From Strongylocentrotus droebachiensis (taxonomy: Eukaryota > Echinodermata > Echinoidea > Camarodonta > Strongylocentrotidae): 64,000 nucleotides of DNA. The notes beneath the pieces are model-generated. The model made no database searches. It saw only the letters and a program-made list of their open reading frames with translations, and was not told the origin of the DNA. This document shows, in pieces, positions 29,401-39,380 of this stretch. The stretch's first letter is position 1. Every line of letters starts with the position of its first letter. The DNA lies in assembly GCA_035222895.1 (NCBI GenBank), contig JAVYIG010000403.1, positions 62,001-126,000 of the forward strand, in the 5' to 3' direction. A program made the translations under genes and the position numbers.

Positions 29401-30446
29401 CCTGGTGGGGGAGGGGGAAAGATGCGTAAAAAGTTTTCAAAGAAACTCAAAAGCGAAAGGAGTGAAGGGAGTTCGAGCGACCGAACTGGTCATGCGGGTA
29501 CTTTTGCATTTTCAAACATAGATTGAAGGATTTGGTATAGGCCGCCTTCACTACTTGTGAGCTTTGTTAAACATTTTCAGGAAAAAACTGTACGTTTTCA
29601 AAATATCTGGGGTCAATGCCCCCCGCCCTCCCCCGGTGCGTACGGTCATGGTTTTTTTTTTTTAATTTCCCCATTTTTTCTCTCCTTTCTTTTCCCTTTT
29701 TCTTCGTTTTCTCTTCTTTTTCCTTTTTTCATTCCTTTTCCGTTTTTTCCTTTTTTTCTTTCTTTCCTTTCTTTTCTTTTTTTTTTCTTTCCCCTTTTCC
29801 TTTTTTCCCCTTTCCTTTCCTTTCTTTTCTTCCCCCTTTTTTCCTTTCCCCTTCCCCCTTTTTCTTTTTTCCCTGCAGCCCGTCAGGGGGGCACTCTGCC
29901 CCCCTTGCCCCCCCCCCCCTCAGGTACGCCAGTGGACAGGAGTCTCCAAATAGATTGGAATCCACTAAAAAAAATATGGTTCAGCGATACAAAATAGTAC
30001 AGAACAAGCAGTGGATCCTGAATCATGGCTCTGTCATAGACTGTACATACTTTACATGTGATCTCACGGAAGCCGCCCCAAAATAACAATCAATAATTAT
30101 TGTTATGCCTCCGCCCCCCCCCCCCCCTCCCCGAAGGTAGTGCCGGAGGCATTATGTTTTCGGGTTGTCCGTTTTCGATATTGCGATATAATCAACAACC
30201 ACTTGAGATGACAGAGGACGCAGTCGCATTTATCTTGTTTTTAATGTTTTTTGTTATCCATAGAAAAAGTGCCAGGGTGAACGAGTGGAATATGTGGCGT
30301 CGAAACTCCCGGCTAGCACGGATAAGAAAGGACGAGGAATGTCATCCAAATCATCAAGATCATCCAAATCAGCCAAATCATCCAAATCATCCAAATCGAA
30401 AAAAGGATCGGCTAAAAGGAAATCAGGGAAAAAGAAAAAGAAATGA
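24804..30446 (+). CDS. Small cysteine-rich, Ser/Lys-tailed protein (3 exons), unrecognised
   Basis: Joined exons 24804-24836, 26862-26966 and 30264-30446 (321 nt) encode 106 residues; all introns are phase 0 with GT/AG ends. Residues 1-49 hold nine cysteines: CRWGC (C2/C6), CKWC (C15/C18), CRAC (C23/C26), CRKC (C41/C44) and C49. This paired spacing suggests a compact zinc-binding fold (treble-clef or FYVE-like), but I do not recognise the family. Residues about 65-106 are a low-complexity basic tail of SSK and KKK repeats ending KKKKK, which would suit nucleic-acid binding or nuclear localisation (inference). AATAAA follows at 30807. The third exon is hidden because an unrelated longer frame overlaps it. 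Start: the first exon is only 11 codons, with ACAATGTGTCGG as a reasonable start context. Intron 1 contains a MITE and intron 2 a large tandem array. Confidence 0.68.
25289..25329. repeat. C run plus TC microsatellite
   Basis: Ten C residues then (TC)n inside intron 1 of the cysteine-rich gene. G runs also occur at 25079-25088 and 25486-25498. Confidence 0.9.
26372..26829. mobile_element. hAT-like MITE carrying a zinc-finger fragment
   Basis: Left end CAGAAGCGGATCTAG; right end in reverse complement CAGGGGCGGATCTAG. The direct repeat TGTTG flanks it (26367-26371 and 26830-26834). Interior: G and C runs, a GAAA-rich stretch, then a C2H2 remnant. Its right end lies only 32 bp before the acceptor of exon 2 of the cysteine-rich gene. 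The end sequence resembles hAT-type non-autonomous elements; superfamily is inferred. Confidence 0.65.
26513..26605 (+). pseudogene. C2H2 zinc-finger fragment inside the MITE
   Basis: Reads CKNCEKIFNSSGNLTKH, one C2H2 finger with an atypical CxxC core and a single histidine before HM. The preceding bases encode an AGEKPF-like linker in another frame, so the join is frameshifted. Probably a captured host fragment and not translated. Confidence 0.55.
26862..26966 (+). CDS. Cysteine-rich gene, exon 2
   Basis: Acceptor TCGTTTCAG|AC and donor CAG|GTAAAA; 35 codons containing CKWC, CRAC and CRKC. The longest cysteine-patterned exon and the main support for this gene. Confidence 0.75.
27254..29245. 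repeat. Diverged tandem array with GCGAGCG motifs and higher-order structure
   Basis: About 17 monomers of roughly 90-140 bp. The consensus order is TTGTTGCAGGTCGGGG, GGGCACAATCGTGTTT, a GTTAATTCCATTTTGGCGAG core, GCGAGCGTAGCGAGCAAG, then A-rich and TTGGTACATAAACTTGG. Specific variants recur with a spacing of about 560-620 bp: GGCGGGCAGGCAACCCCC at about 27677 and 28229, TTACACAATCATGT at about 27938 and 28537, and GGTTGGGGCGA at about 28041 and 28660. So the array grew by copying blocks of several monomers. It starts near CAGTGGCGTACCTGGG (27254), an edge also seen in other repeats here. It fills most of intron 2 of the cysteine-rich gene. Confidence 0.88.
29590..29940 (-). mobile_element. 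Repeat element with a 230-bp polypyrimidine tract
   Basis: On the minus strand it runs CCACTGGCGTACCTGAGG, G-rich sequence, a long AAAGG/GAAAAG purine tract (29650-29873), then CCGTACGCACCGGGGGAGGG. The opposed GTACG-containing ends suggest an inverted-repeat element; CAGTGGCGTAC-type ends also occur at 27254 and near 37250. Protein-like frames here are low-complexity. It sits about 320 bp before exon 3 of the cysteine-rich gene. Confidence 0.55.
30264..30446 (+). CDS. Cysteine-rich gene, exon 3
   Basis: Acceptor ATCCATAG|AA; phase 0. Encodes KKCQGERVEYVASKLPASTD followed by SSKS/KSAK repeats and KKKKK, stop TGA. A second open frame through the same bases (30100-30528) has no plausible start context and reads His/Pro/Asn repeats. 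Confidence 0.65.
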   Translation, partial: KKCQGERVEYVASKLPASTDKKGRGMSSKSSRSSKSAKSSKSSKSKKGSAKRKSGKKKKK

Positions 30447-30806
30447 AGCAAGTACTCGTGTGCCCATCAGCAGACCGCGATTGGGTGAGCGGACCGACGG
30501 TGTATATTTCGAGAAAAAGGCATTCTAAAGCTTTGAACACCGACACTTTGGAAATAATTACGCAACGCATTTTAGATCTTTCATTCTCCAAATCGACTGC
30601 TGATTACTTTAAAATAAACACCATCAAGTCTAGAAATCGGACAATCGCAGTGTACTCTTTTGAATACGTGAAGTCTTTCACTTCATACTTTTTTTCTTTC
30701 GGAGAACATAGGCTACGCGAAGTCTTTTGTAATCTAACCGGAAACACATTGTAAAGGTGGTCTTTGGTGATGATTTTGTCATGTTTGTGGCTGGTTGTAC
30801 CTGAAC

Positions 30807-30812
30807 AATAAA
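30807..30812 (+). promoter_or_regulatory. Polyadenylation signal of the cysteine-rich gene
   Basis: AATAAA about 360 nt after the stop, followed by TTGTCTATAC. No competing signal lies between. Confidence 0.6.
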
Positions 30813-30932
30813 TTGTCTATACTCATATCAGTATTCGATCCTCAACAAAGGAGTACAGATCGAAGCGTCAACTACAACCTGTTCAGCAAAACAACATTGG
30901 ACAGCGACATCAAACACATACAGTCATGTATA

Positions 30933-31585
30933 CAGTAAAAAAAGTTTACACCTAGAAAATTGCTAATTATTTTAAAAATCATCTATGAACAGTAAATTAT
31001 TATACATCTTTTGAAAGAGTGTTTTATCCCAAATCATTTGGTATCATATTTGTGTGGTATGTGTTCACGCGTGGATGAACAGGAGGCATTGTTTGCGAGA
31101 GTGCAAAAATCGACTTGCGCCAAAGTTGCTTATGTGATGTTTGAATAAAACAATTGGGATTTCGGTATTATATTAATTCGGTCTTTGCAGATCCAAATAG
31201 CATCCCTAACAAAATTAATCATGCCACACATATCAAATATCGAATATCAAATATCAACGAACATGTGTGCGCGCGCGTGTGTGTGTGTGTGTGACTTTGC
31301 TTTTGCAAAAAGCATATGCAATGCATTTCATTTGATACATTCAATTCATTCTCTCACTCCGCTAATCCCAACATAATACATACTTTAGGCATCACTTTGG
31401 CGCGATTCGAATTTTGCACTCTCGCAAACAATGTCTCCTGTTCCTCCAAGCGTGAACACATACCACACAAAAATGAAAAATAAAACTCTTTCATAAGATG
31501 TATTGTATAATAATTTACTGTGCATAGATGATTATAAAAATAATAAGCAATTTTCTAGGTGTAAACTTTTTTTTGACTCACACGG
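30933..31585. mobile_element. Tc1/mariner-like long-TIR element, copy 1
   Basis: Arms of about 200 bp in inverted orientation: AAAAAAAGTTTACACCTAGA at the left, and TCTAGGTGTAAACTTTTTTT at the right ending TGACTCACACGG. TA sits outside each end. Complete ends, as seen in copy 2, read C(A/C)GTGTGAGTCAAAA; the left end here has lost GTGAGTC. The centre has a GT microsatellite and no transposase. CAGTG-type ends with TA flanks and long arms suit Tc1/mariner. Confidence 0.8.
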
Positions 31586-31638
31586 TATACTTTAGTTGAG
31601 TTTGAATGGTTTTCTACTCTTATTATTTCACAGGTTTC

Positions 31639-31639
<1 letters not shown>

Positions 31640-31672
<33 letters not shown>
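31640..31672. repeat. CA microsatellite
   Basis: (CA)n of about 14 units, between the MITE and the 3' end of the acidic-protein gene. Confidence 0.9.
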
Positions 31673-31717
31673 ACAACAACACAAAGATAGTTTCAATTTG
31701 AGTATAGCATATCCAGA

Positions 31718-31723
31718 TTTATT
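31718..31723 (-). promoter_or_regulatory. Polyadenylation signal of the acidic-protein gene
   Basis: AATAAA on the minus strand 57 nt beyond the stop codon at 31780; the position supports a real 3' end. Confidence 0.6.
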
Positions 31724-31779
31724 TACAAGCATATAATATTGAGTATTTGTCATTTTTTAAACAAAAATATATCGGAGGT

Positions 31780-32978
31780 TCAATTGTTAGAATCCAGTTT
31801 GAAGGCGACCTCAGAAATGATTTCATCTAGAAAAGTTGTTGCAATGATAAAATCACTTTCAATAATAGTTTGGTCTCTACCATTGATAAGTTCGTATTCA
31901 TCTTTGGTGAGGGAGAGATCAAGTATGACGTCACTGCTGTCGTCATCGAAAAGATCATGGGTGTAGTATGTCAAATCGGTGACTGTCGTAAACGTGTCGT
32001 TATCGTCTTCATTGTCGGTTGTAATGCTGGACACGTCTGTGAAACTATCATTGTCCATTTCGTCCATGAATCTGATCAAACTAGCAGTAGTGTCAGATAA
32101 CAATGAATCGTTATCATCTTCATGATGAATCTCGATCAAGACTTCGTTATGGAGTTGACAGCAGTCGGATGCGATACTTGTTCCGTCATCGTTATCATCG
32201 TCAACGTCGTTGTTATCGCTGTCGTTTTGCTTTGAATCGATGATTGGGTAATACGTGATGCTTGGGAAGCCCTCTTCCGAACTCCACAATGATGTCGAGT
32301 CACTGAATGTATCGTTGATATTACATGTAGTAGAGTGGAACTGTGTGGAACGAAGAAAACAAATTATATGAGATGAGAGCTGAATATTGTGTAATAGCTT
32401 TAAAATTGCATACAGAGAGGCGGACAAACCAATACGTAGAGAAAATATTGTATATTCGGAGAGAGAAGATTAAAATGAAAATCTAATTAAAGCAGGAGAA
32501 CGAAAGGCGCGTAAGAGCAAAAGAATGATTTAATTCCAACTATGATTATCTTGGTTGAATAGAACTATTGCGAATATTGAAGAATTGGGTTTTAATAGAA
32601 TTCTTACCATTCTGAGGGCTTCTGCTGTCAAAAAATTACTTCGGTTGGCAGTACTGTCATCCTCAGTGGCTGTAATTAAATAAATACCACCCCAAAAATA
32701 AAATCGTAATTTTCAAAGTTGCTATAGAAAATAGTGATAGAACAAAGCTGAACAGTGAATGGTGGTCAAAAGAGTACCACCCTATTTTCGGGTCGTGCTC
32801 GACGAAGCTTTGGAGTTTGGTAACTACAGAAACAATAAATCTGATTTACATTAAGACACTATTAAAATGTGAATACTGTGTTTATGTGTTTAATAAGGTT
32901 ATATGACCATTGAGGGAGCTTTAGGAAAATATTCCTACCTGACAAGAGACAACACAGTCTCCTCATACTCTTTCCCAT
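31780..32978 (-). CDS. Acidic, Asp/Ser/Thr-rich 220-residue protein (3 exons), unrecognised
   Basis: Minus strand exons 32978-32939, 32669-32608 and 32340-31780 join to 663 nt with phases 1 and 0. Donors are CAG|GTAGG and ATG|GTAAG, acceptors TTACAG|CC and CACACAG|TT. The protein starts MGKSMRRLCCLLS, then TEDDSTANRSNFLTAEALRM; the last exon is strongly acidic (DDNDD, DEMDND, TTDNEDDND, DDDSSDVILDLS) and ends KLDSNN. No domain, signal peptide or membrane span recognised; composition suggests a disordered, possibly phosphorylated or protein-binding polypeptide. An in-frame TGA directly precedes the chosen ATG. Support: only one reading frame of exon 2 is open and it matches both neighbours, and AATAAA follows. 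The longest open frame (to 32427) runs past the acceptor and is not all coding. Expression is unproven. Confidence 0.55.
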
Positions 32979-33273
32979 TCACTTTCGAAGTCGGGCGAAA
33001 AATCGTCGCTTACGAGAAGATCGGCGAGCCATTTCTCTTTGAGATATAAAGACAGGAGCAGAGCAAACGTCTTTAATGCAAGGGGAATGCATAAAGAATG
33101 AACCTCTGGTAGGTAATGCGTTACTAATGTAAACACAAAACTTGCGCATTTCATTGTTACGTATGATTTTTGGAGTAGGATTTTAGTAACGCGTTCCTGA
33201 TTGGTCAAAAGTTTCTACTCGAACGCATTGGTGATGAGTATACATTAGGTTGAAGTGAATGCACGCGATGACC

Positions 33274-33540
33274 TCACAATCTGATTGTGGAGGTTTTGTC
33301 CCTTATAAACTGCCAAAAGCATGAAAGACAGTGGCGGCAGTGACTACAGGGGGCAGAGGTCTTACGTGCCCCGGCCGGGCGGCCTTTAGAGGAGATGAAC
33401 AAAATCCGCAAAAAACTACAGGTGCAAAACACGAAGAAAAAAAAAGAAAGGAAAGGGGAGAAAGGGAAGACAAGATTATTAAGATAATAGAGATTATATG
33501 CGCTCCCAATACGTTTGGTAAATTGCACCAGAAATAACAT
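33274..33540. other. Low-complexity, repeat-like sequence
   Basis: Contains GGCGGCAGTGACTACAGGGG, a GC-rich CCGGCCGGGC patch and an A/G-rich tract. Open frames on both strands are opposite readings of the same low-complexity DNA, with no family match seen. May be a fragment of the CAGTGGCG-ended repeats found elsewhere in the window. Confidence 0.35.
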
Positions 33541-33707
33541 TTTGTGTGGGTTTACAATGAAATGTTTTGCTAAAACCCAGTCGCTTCACTCTCTCACATA
33601 ATTCTGTTACACTAGGATCTCCCAATATAGTCTACAGTCGGTGATTCTAGATTGATCATTTGTTTTGGTTTTTAATATTTATCTCGTTGCTTTGCCCCAA
33701 ATTCGCC

Positions 33708-33935
33708 AAAAATTTGATGGCAAAATTTCATTTAAATTGTATCATAATGTGAAAGAGGACGTCATTTAAGATACACTTCTGGAAAGATTTCCCCCAAAAT
33801 AATGTGTTTAAAGTCGAATATTGATAAAAGAATACAAAATATAGGTTCTCGTAGTAAACATGAATTTTGTGTTTTAAATGACATCCTATTTTATATTATG
33901 ATACAACTTAAGTGAATTTTTTGCCATCAAATTTG
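33708..33935. mobile_element. Palindromic MITE-like element
   Basis: A 60-bp arm beginning AAATTTGATGGCAAAATTTC with TTGTATCATAAT inside (33709-33772) is repeated in inverted orientation at 33873-33933 (AAATTTGATGGCAAAAAATT in reverse complement), with about ten differences. The loop is about 100 bp. No coding capacity. Confidence 0.75.
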
Positions 33936-34189
33936 TGGGGCTCCCAACGTCTTTAGAGGGGCTTTAACTACGGATTTGAGCGGGCTACTCAGGCCTGGTT
34001 TACAATAGACTAACATATTAAAATGCATGGATGTTTTTACTGGGAACCTAGTGACATGTTATTAATAAAATACTAGGAATCCATGTCAGGCAATCATTGG
34101 GCAAGCTTTCAGGCTGTCAAGTTTGTTTAAAAAGTATGAATAAAATTGTTATATATTAGTCGGCCGGTTTATTAGCTGAATAGCCTATA

Positions 34190-34802
34190 CCGTGTGAGTC
34201 AAAAAAAAGTTTATACCTAGAAAATTGCTAATTATTTTTAAAATCATCTATGAACAATAAATTATTATACATCTTATGAAAGAGTGTTTTATCCCAAATC
34301 ATTTAGTACCATTTTTGTGTGGTATGTGCTCACGCTTGGATGAACAGGTGGCATTGTTTGCGACAGTGCAAAAATCGACTTGCGCCAAAGTGATGTTGGG
34401 ATTAGCGGAGTGAGAGAATGGATTGAATGTACCAAATGGAATGCATTGCATATATTTTTTGAAAAGGGCAAAGTCAGACACACCCACACACGCGCGTACA
34501 AATGTTCGTTGATATTTAATATTCGATATTTGATATGTGTGGCATGATTAATTTTGTTAGGGATGTTATTTGGTTTTGCAAAGACCGAATTAATACCCAA
34601 ATCCCAATTGTTTTATTTAAACATCACATAGGCAACTTTGGCGCAAGTCGATGTTTGCACTCTCGCAAACAATGTCAATGTCTCCTGTTCATCCAAGCGT
34701 GAAAACATTCTTTCATAAGACATATAACAATTTAATGTTCATCGATGATTTTTTTAAATAATTAGCAATTTTCTAGGTGAAAACTTTTTTTGACTCACAC
34801 TG
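34190..34802. mobile_element. Tc1/mariner-like long-TIR element, copy 2
   Basis: Same family as 30933-31585, ends CCGTGTGAGTCAAAA and, in reverse complement, CAGTGTGAGTCAAAA. Its centre is the reverse complement of copy 1's centre (for example TGTGTGGCATGATTAATTTT here against AAAATTAATCATGCCACACA at about 31208), so the two copies lie in opposite orientations around the acidic-protein gene. TA is present on the left; the right flank has changed. Confidence 0.82.
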
Positions 34803-34809
34803 TCTTCTT

Positions 34810-36760
34810 TACCCGGGACTATATCACATAGCTTGTCAGATTGGCGCCTCTTTAAAAGCTGTCACACGGTTGCAGAAGAGCCATTTTGTATCACTGCGGA
34901 TCGTGTTTGCTTTCAGGGCAGTGTGGACTGGGGATATTGCAATAAAAGCTTAGTTTGGTGTTGTATTCATGTTAAAACCCATTGGATACCTTAACTGAAC
35001 CTTGTGAAATACGCTTTATTTTTATAATAAAATTGTCTCCAAAGTGTTGAAGATCGCCCTTATGGGGCTACCCTAAAGATGTTCGGTTAATCCGAGACGT
35101 CCCACTAGACTAACAATTCAGGAGACCGAATGCCAACAATGAACGCCAATGGCGGTCTCATGAACCCTCATAGTAGTTGTCAGAAGGCACGGGAGACCGA
35201 CATGTCGGTCTCGTGGGCCGTCATCTCTTCAATTCGCAGATAACCTTTATGTAGTCCCAGCATGAAATCGACATTGATCACCGGTCTCGCGGGCTACAGC
35301 TCTCGTGGGATGTCGGCCACGTGGGCTGTAGCCGGTTTATAACCTTGGCTTATCTCGTTTGGATGGCAATCGAATTAAAGAGAATTACAATGTCATGTAT
35401 TATGTTGTACATTATCAGTAGGTTAATTATGGCACATCTGCAATATTGCTGTTTCGTTCCTAAGCTGTGGGCTTAAATAATTAAAAAAAAAAACTGTTTT
35501 ATTTATATTTTATTCCATGATTTAGGCGTACTTAGTGAGCACAATTGACTTGAAAAATCCGATTTGCATCATCGCTCATGTCCAAAGTAGTTATATAGAT
35601 ATCAATCTTGCGTTCTAAATATTGTATTTTTGTATTGATTTTGATGCATTAATTTGTAAAAATAATGATACAAATAATATTTACTCAAGCACCCCACAAT
35701 GTTTCTGAAATTACAAAATTTAAAGCTATAACCATTGTGATGGCAGTTTTTGTTTATCAATATGCTACTTTAATTGATATACGCACTTTCCCGTTACTCT
35801 TAGTCATCATTACTATTGAATAGTAAATCATAAATAAGAATTATTTATATGAGTGTGTGAATTTCAAGAAGACAGTATTAGTGTCGTAATAATTATGCGC
35901 CGCCTTCCGTTTATGTTTGTTGTGTCTTTTAAATTGATATAGTGTGTTCAACAACAATGGAAATGACATAAAAAAGAATGTGTACACAAAAGTTTTAAAT
36001 GTTTAAAAAAATGTTTATAATGATGTTTCTACAGTAACCTTTCAGTTGCTTTTGCAACACAATCCTTGCGGTTATTCATCTCCTCCTTTGCAATGTAGCA
36101 ATGTTCATTCTTATGATTTCTATATTGTTAAACATAATTGTAACGTATTTTGGTAGAAATAAATAAACGTGAATCAAACATCAAACATTATGTGGAAAGC
36201 TCTTACTTTACTACACTACACAATCAGCAACAACGAACGATGTACTAGTAATTGATTTACAGGAAATTCATCCTTTATGCTTCTTAAACTGAAAGAGCGT
36301 CCTCTTGCGTTTATCCAACTTTATGTGAGCTTATACCGTTGAGCTTTTATGTGTCGTTCAATAATCAAACTCGGTTATAGTTTATATCATGTAAGAATAG
36401 GGTTAAGCTATTTGACTTTCTGAATAATCCATAATCCCATATTTTTTAGGGGTGATTAAAGCGTAATAGAAACTATATCAATTCACAACGCTAGATGAAA
36501 TACACTAAAAGCATGGATTGAACTTCACAAGCTCTTTCGAATTATTCTCGTCAGGTGAAGTGAGCGCTTCATGGTTTTACACACATATATATATATATAA
36601 AAATATGTACTTGTGCGTATATCCATGTACAAGTACTACATGGTTGCACAGTTGTATCTAAATGAGGACCAGAATTATTAAGCTGTTCAATGGATTGTCA
36701 TTTGAATGTACGACTTTGATTTGTCCGGGGTTTTCCTCTTTTCTTCTTAGGGTTAATTCC
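34810..36760. other. Intergenic; palindrome cluster near 35.2 kb
   Basis: No gene recognised. 35110-35330 is rich in GGTCTC/GAGACC words and includes the perfect 20-base palindrome GAGACCGACATGTCGGTCTC at 35193-35212. The rest is AT-rich. A short TA tract lies at 36585-36600. Confidence 0.5.
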
Positions 36761-36974
36761 ATAGGTAGTCTGTTTTGTCGGAGATGACTAATCTGTACAA
36801 CTTAACGTAACATAACATAAATAAGTTAATCAAAGAGCCTTTCTGAATGTGTGTTGAGTACGTGGGTATGTTAAAAAGAGATGACTCGCTTAGGCACAGT
36901 ATTTTGATATGATCATAATTAAAAGAAACAGAAAATATAAGGGAAAGAATAGGTATCATACAAATTTGGATGAG

Positions 36975-37262
36975 TATGACAAGGCTCGTAATCAGGGGAG
37001 GGGGGGGGGGGTAACAGTTTTTTGTTGTTGTATGTGTATGTTTTGGGGGAACCCCCCTCCCCTTTTTAGTTTCGAATAAAATAAAAAAATTAAAACAAAT
37101 CCTAATGGATTACCTAAAAAAAATGTCCTCTTACCCCCCCCCCCCCCTCCCTGCTTATTCAGCGGCTGGCTGAATTTCGTTGCGAAATCTTTGGCCCGAT
37201 TTCAAAATGTTAACCCCCCCCCTCCCCCTCTTGAAAAAATCATGCGTACGCCACTGAATATG
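36975..37262. mobile_element. Unit-A-specific insertion with C/G runs
   Basis: Unit B reads directly from GGATTAGTATGAT into GTACTAATGAGAAAGGGAGG, whereas unit A has 280 bp extra: AATCAGGGGAGGGG at the left and GCGTACGCCACTG at the right. The right edge in reverse complement, CAGTGGCGTACGC, matches the edge of other repeats in the window (27254). Non-coding. Confidence 0.7.
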
Positions 37263-37994
37263 ATTATGATGTAATAATGGGAAAGGGAGGGGTTGTATGA
37301 TTGGGAGAAAAAAGAGGAATGTGGATGGAAGATAGAGTGAGAAATTCAGTTAGGGGAAAAAGAGAGAGAGAGAGAGGGGGGGGGGTCGAATATATATATA
37401 TATATATGTCTTCTTCATTTTGCTTCTGAAATGATCTTAGTTGATGGTTTGCTTACACAAGCATAACTTGGAGTTGCAAAGACTATATTTACCATTCACA
37501 TATGTGAAATAGCGCCCTCTTCTAGCATACAACTTGACAATTTATTGGGGAAACGGGGAGGCGGGGATCCATCCATTTCTTTGATAGGCCTAAAGTAACG
37601 CCTACTTCGTAGATTTGAAATACACCCCTCATTAAACGTTGATTGAATATGATTTCGTAGAATTAATCTTTTTTACTTGCCAATAATTATTAACAAAGGC
37701 AATTTATGATTATATTGTTTAGGCTTATCCCTATTGGACAGTGCATTAAAAAGTGTATTTCACTTGTAATAGTGATTTCTCAGATGGCCATTTGGACCCC
37801 ATCTTAAAAAAGAGTTTACGTTTGATCCAAATCAATCCCCTTTCTTTTATGTACATGATTGCGATTGATATCTACTCTTTGGTCATCTTTAAATGTAATA
37901 AAGTTTGTTTTGGGGGTTTATATGCATTTGAAAAATAATTACCCACCCCTCCCCTCTTTCCCTTTATATTTTATCTCTATCTTTCTCTATCATT

Positions 37995-38619
37995 ATTACA
38001 TGTGTATTAACCATGTTTTGCCAGATTATGTAAAGGTTTTTATATTTAAATATCTATAATGAATATATCAATGACATTGCGGTTTGTGCTTTAGGATTCA
38101 TTGTTTAATTTTGTAGTCGGTTTAAGTTGGTCTCAAAAATTATGCTGCATTTACATTGTATGGTATTATATTTGTATTACAGTACAGTTTTTTACACTTT
38201 ATCTGATTATATATCTAGTTCTCCATTTCAGCCTATTTATCTGTCCTACTCTTTATTTGTCCCTTTTATTGTGTAGTCTCCTCGCCAGCTTCTCTTTCTC
38301 ATTTCTCTATGCCCTCTCTCTCTCTCCCCCCTCTCTGTTATTATCTTACCAGTCCTTCTAATCTTCTGTTACATTTCTCTTATTGCCTTCTGCTACGCGA
38401 TCGTTCTCCTTCAATTATCCTTTAGTCATCCGTTTTAATCTCTTCTCTTGTTTCTCTTCTCTTCTTTTCTTTGATCATATCCTTGATTATTTATTGTGAA
38501 TCGCCATTTATATGTATATGCTTTTGAATGTATCTTTTGTAAATTCAATTTGTTTCAGCCTCTGGCTGCTATTTGAATGTTTTTTAATCAATAAACCATA
38601 TCAAATCAAATCAAATCAA
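37995..38619 (+). mobile_element. 5'-truncated LINE 3' end, unit-A-specific
   Basis: Ends in CAATAAACCATATCAAATCA followed by (TCAAA)n, the kind of short-repeat terminus seen in CR1-type LINEs; TTTCAGCCTCTGGCTGCTAT precedes it. Absent at the matching place in unit B (about 44080), so it inserted after the duplication. Only 3' UTR is present. Confidence 0.65.
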
Positions 38620-39339
38620 TTATCTTATCTCTTGCTCTCTTAATTTATTACATGTATCTAGGTCTCTTTCTATTTTTTTCCTTCTCACTCTCCACTTTCA
38701 TTTTCACTTTTTCACGTTTTGTTTCTTTTCTCTTTCTCTCATCTTTTCACCACTGGATTATATTTCTCGTACCGCTTTACTTGTTCCCGGTTCCCTCTTT
38801 TTTCTTTTTCATTTCACTCATGCTCTCTTTTATTGAGTTCAAGATTTTGGAGATTATCATTTAAGAATACAATATATCAGTCAGTTACTCAGTCAATCAA
38901 TCAATCAATCAATCATTAATTAAATCAATCGATATATCAAAACAATCAATCATTCACCCAACTACTCAAACACATTATCAAACATCAACATCATTGGAAC
39001 ATTCATTTATGACCACCAAGCTTCACATTCATCTTCAAAACTCTAAATAAATTATATCAGAAACATGAAATTTCAGTTTGTAAGCGATATAAATATAATT
39101 CTTCTTTTCTCAATAATTTACACAATATAACAATGTATATCATTTTGGTGCCCAGCATTGCCGTTTAGTGAAATAAGCACGTTATATCAACAAAGGCGGT
39201 ATAAATATGAATAATTATGATTTAGCAGTGAGACAATATATTAATCTTTGTGCGTGGCATTTTATATCAATATAGTACAGATTAATTGGATTTTAAGCAA
39301 CAACTTCAAACATCAATTTGTAAAGTTACATTTTCTTCG

Positions 39340-39380
39340 ATTATTTGATTTGATTTGATTTGATTGATTTGATTTATTTA
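39340..39380. repeat. TTTGA microsatellite with TTTATT signals
   Basis: TGATT/TTTGATT repeats followed by TTTATTTATTT, which on the minus strand gives overlapping AATAAA words about 440 nt beyond the stop codon of ankyrin gene A; candidate polyadenylation region. A shortened version is at 44805-44835 in unit B. Confidence 0.5.

Noticed and set aside
29557-30086. Phe/Pro/Ser-rich open frames of 146 and 156 codons
   Set aside because: Translations of the polypyrimidine repeat element in two frames.
30100-30528. 142-codon open frame with Asn-His-Pro repeats
   Set aside because: It overlaps exon 3 of the cysteine-rich gene in a different frame. The repeat is the Ser/Lys tail read out of phase.
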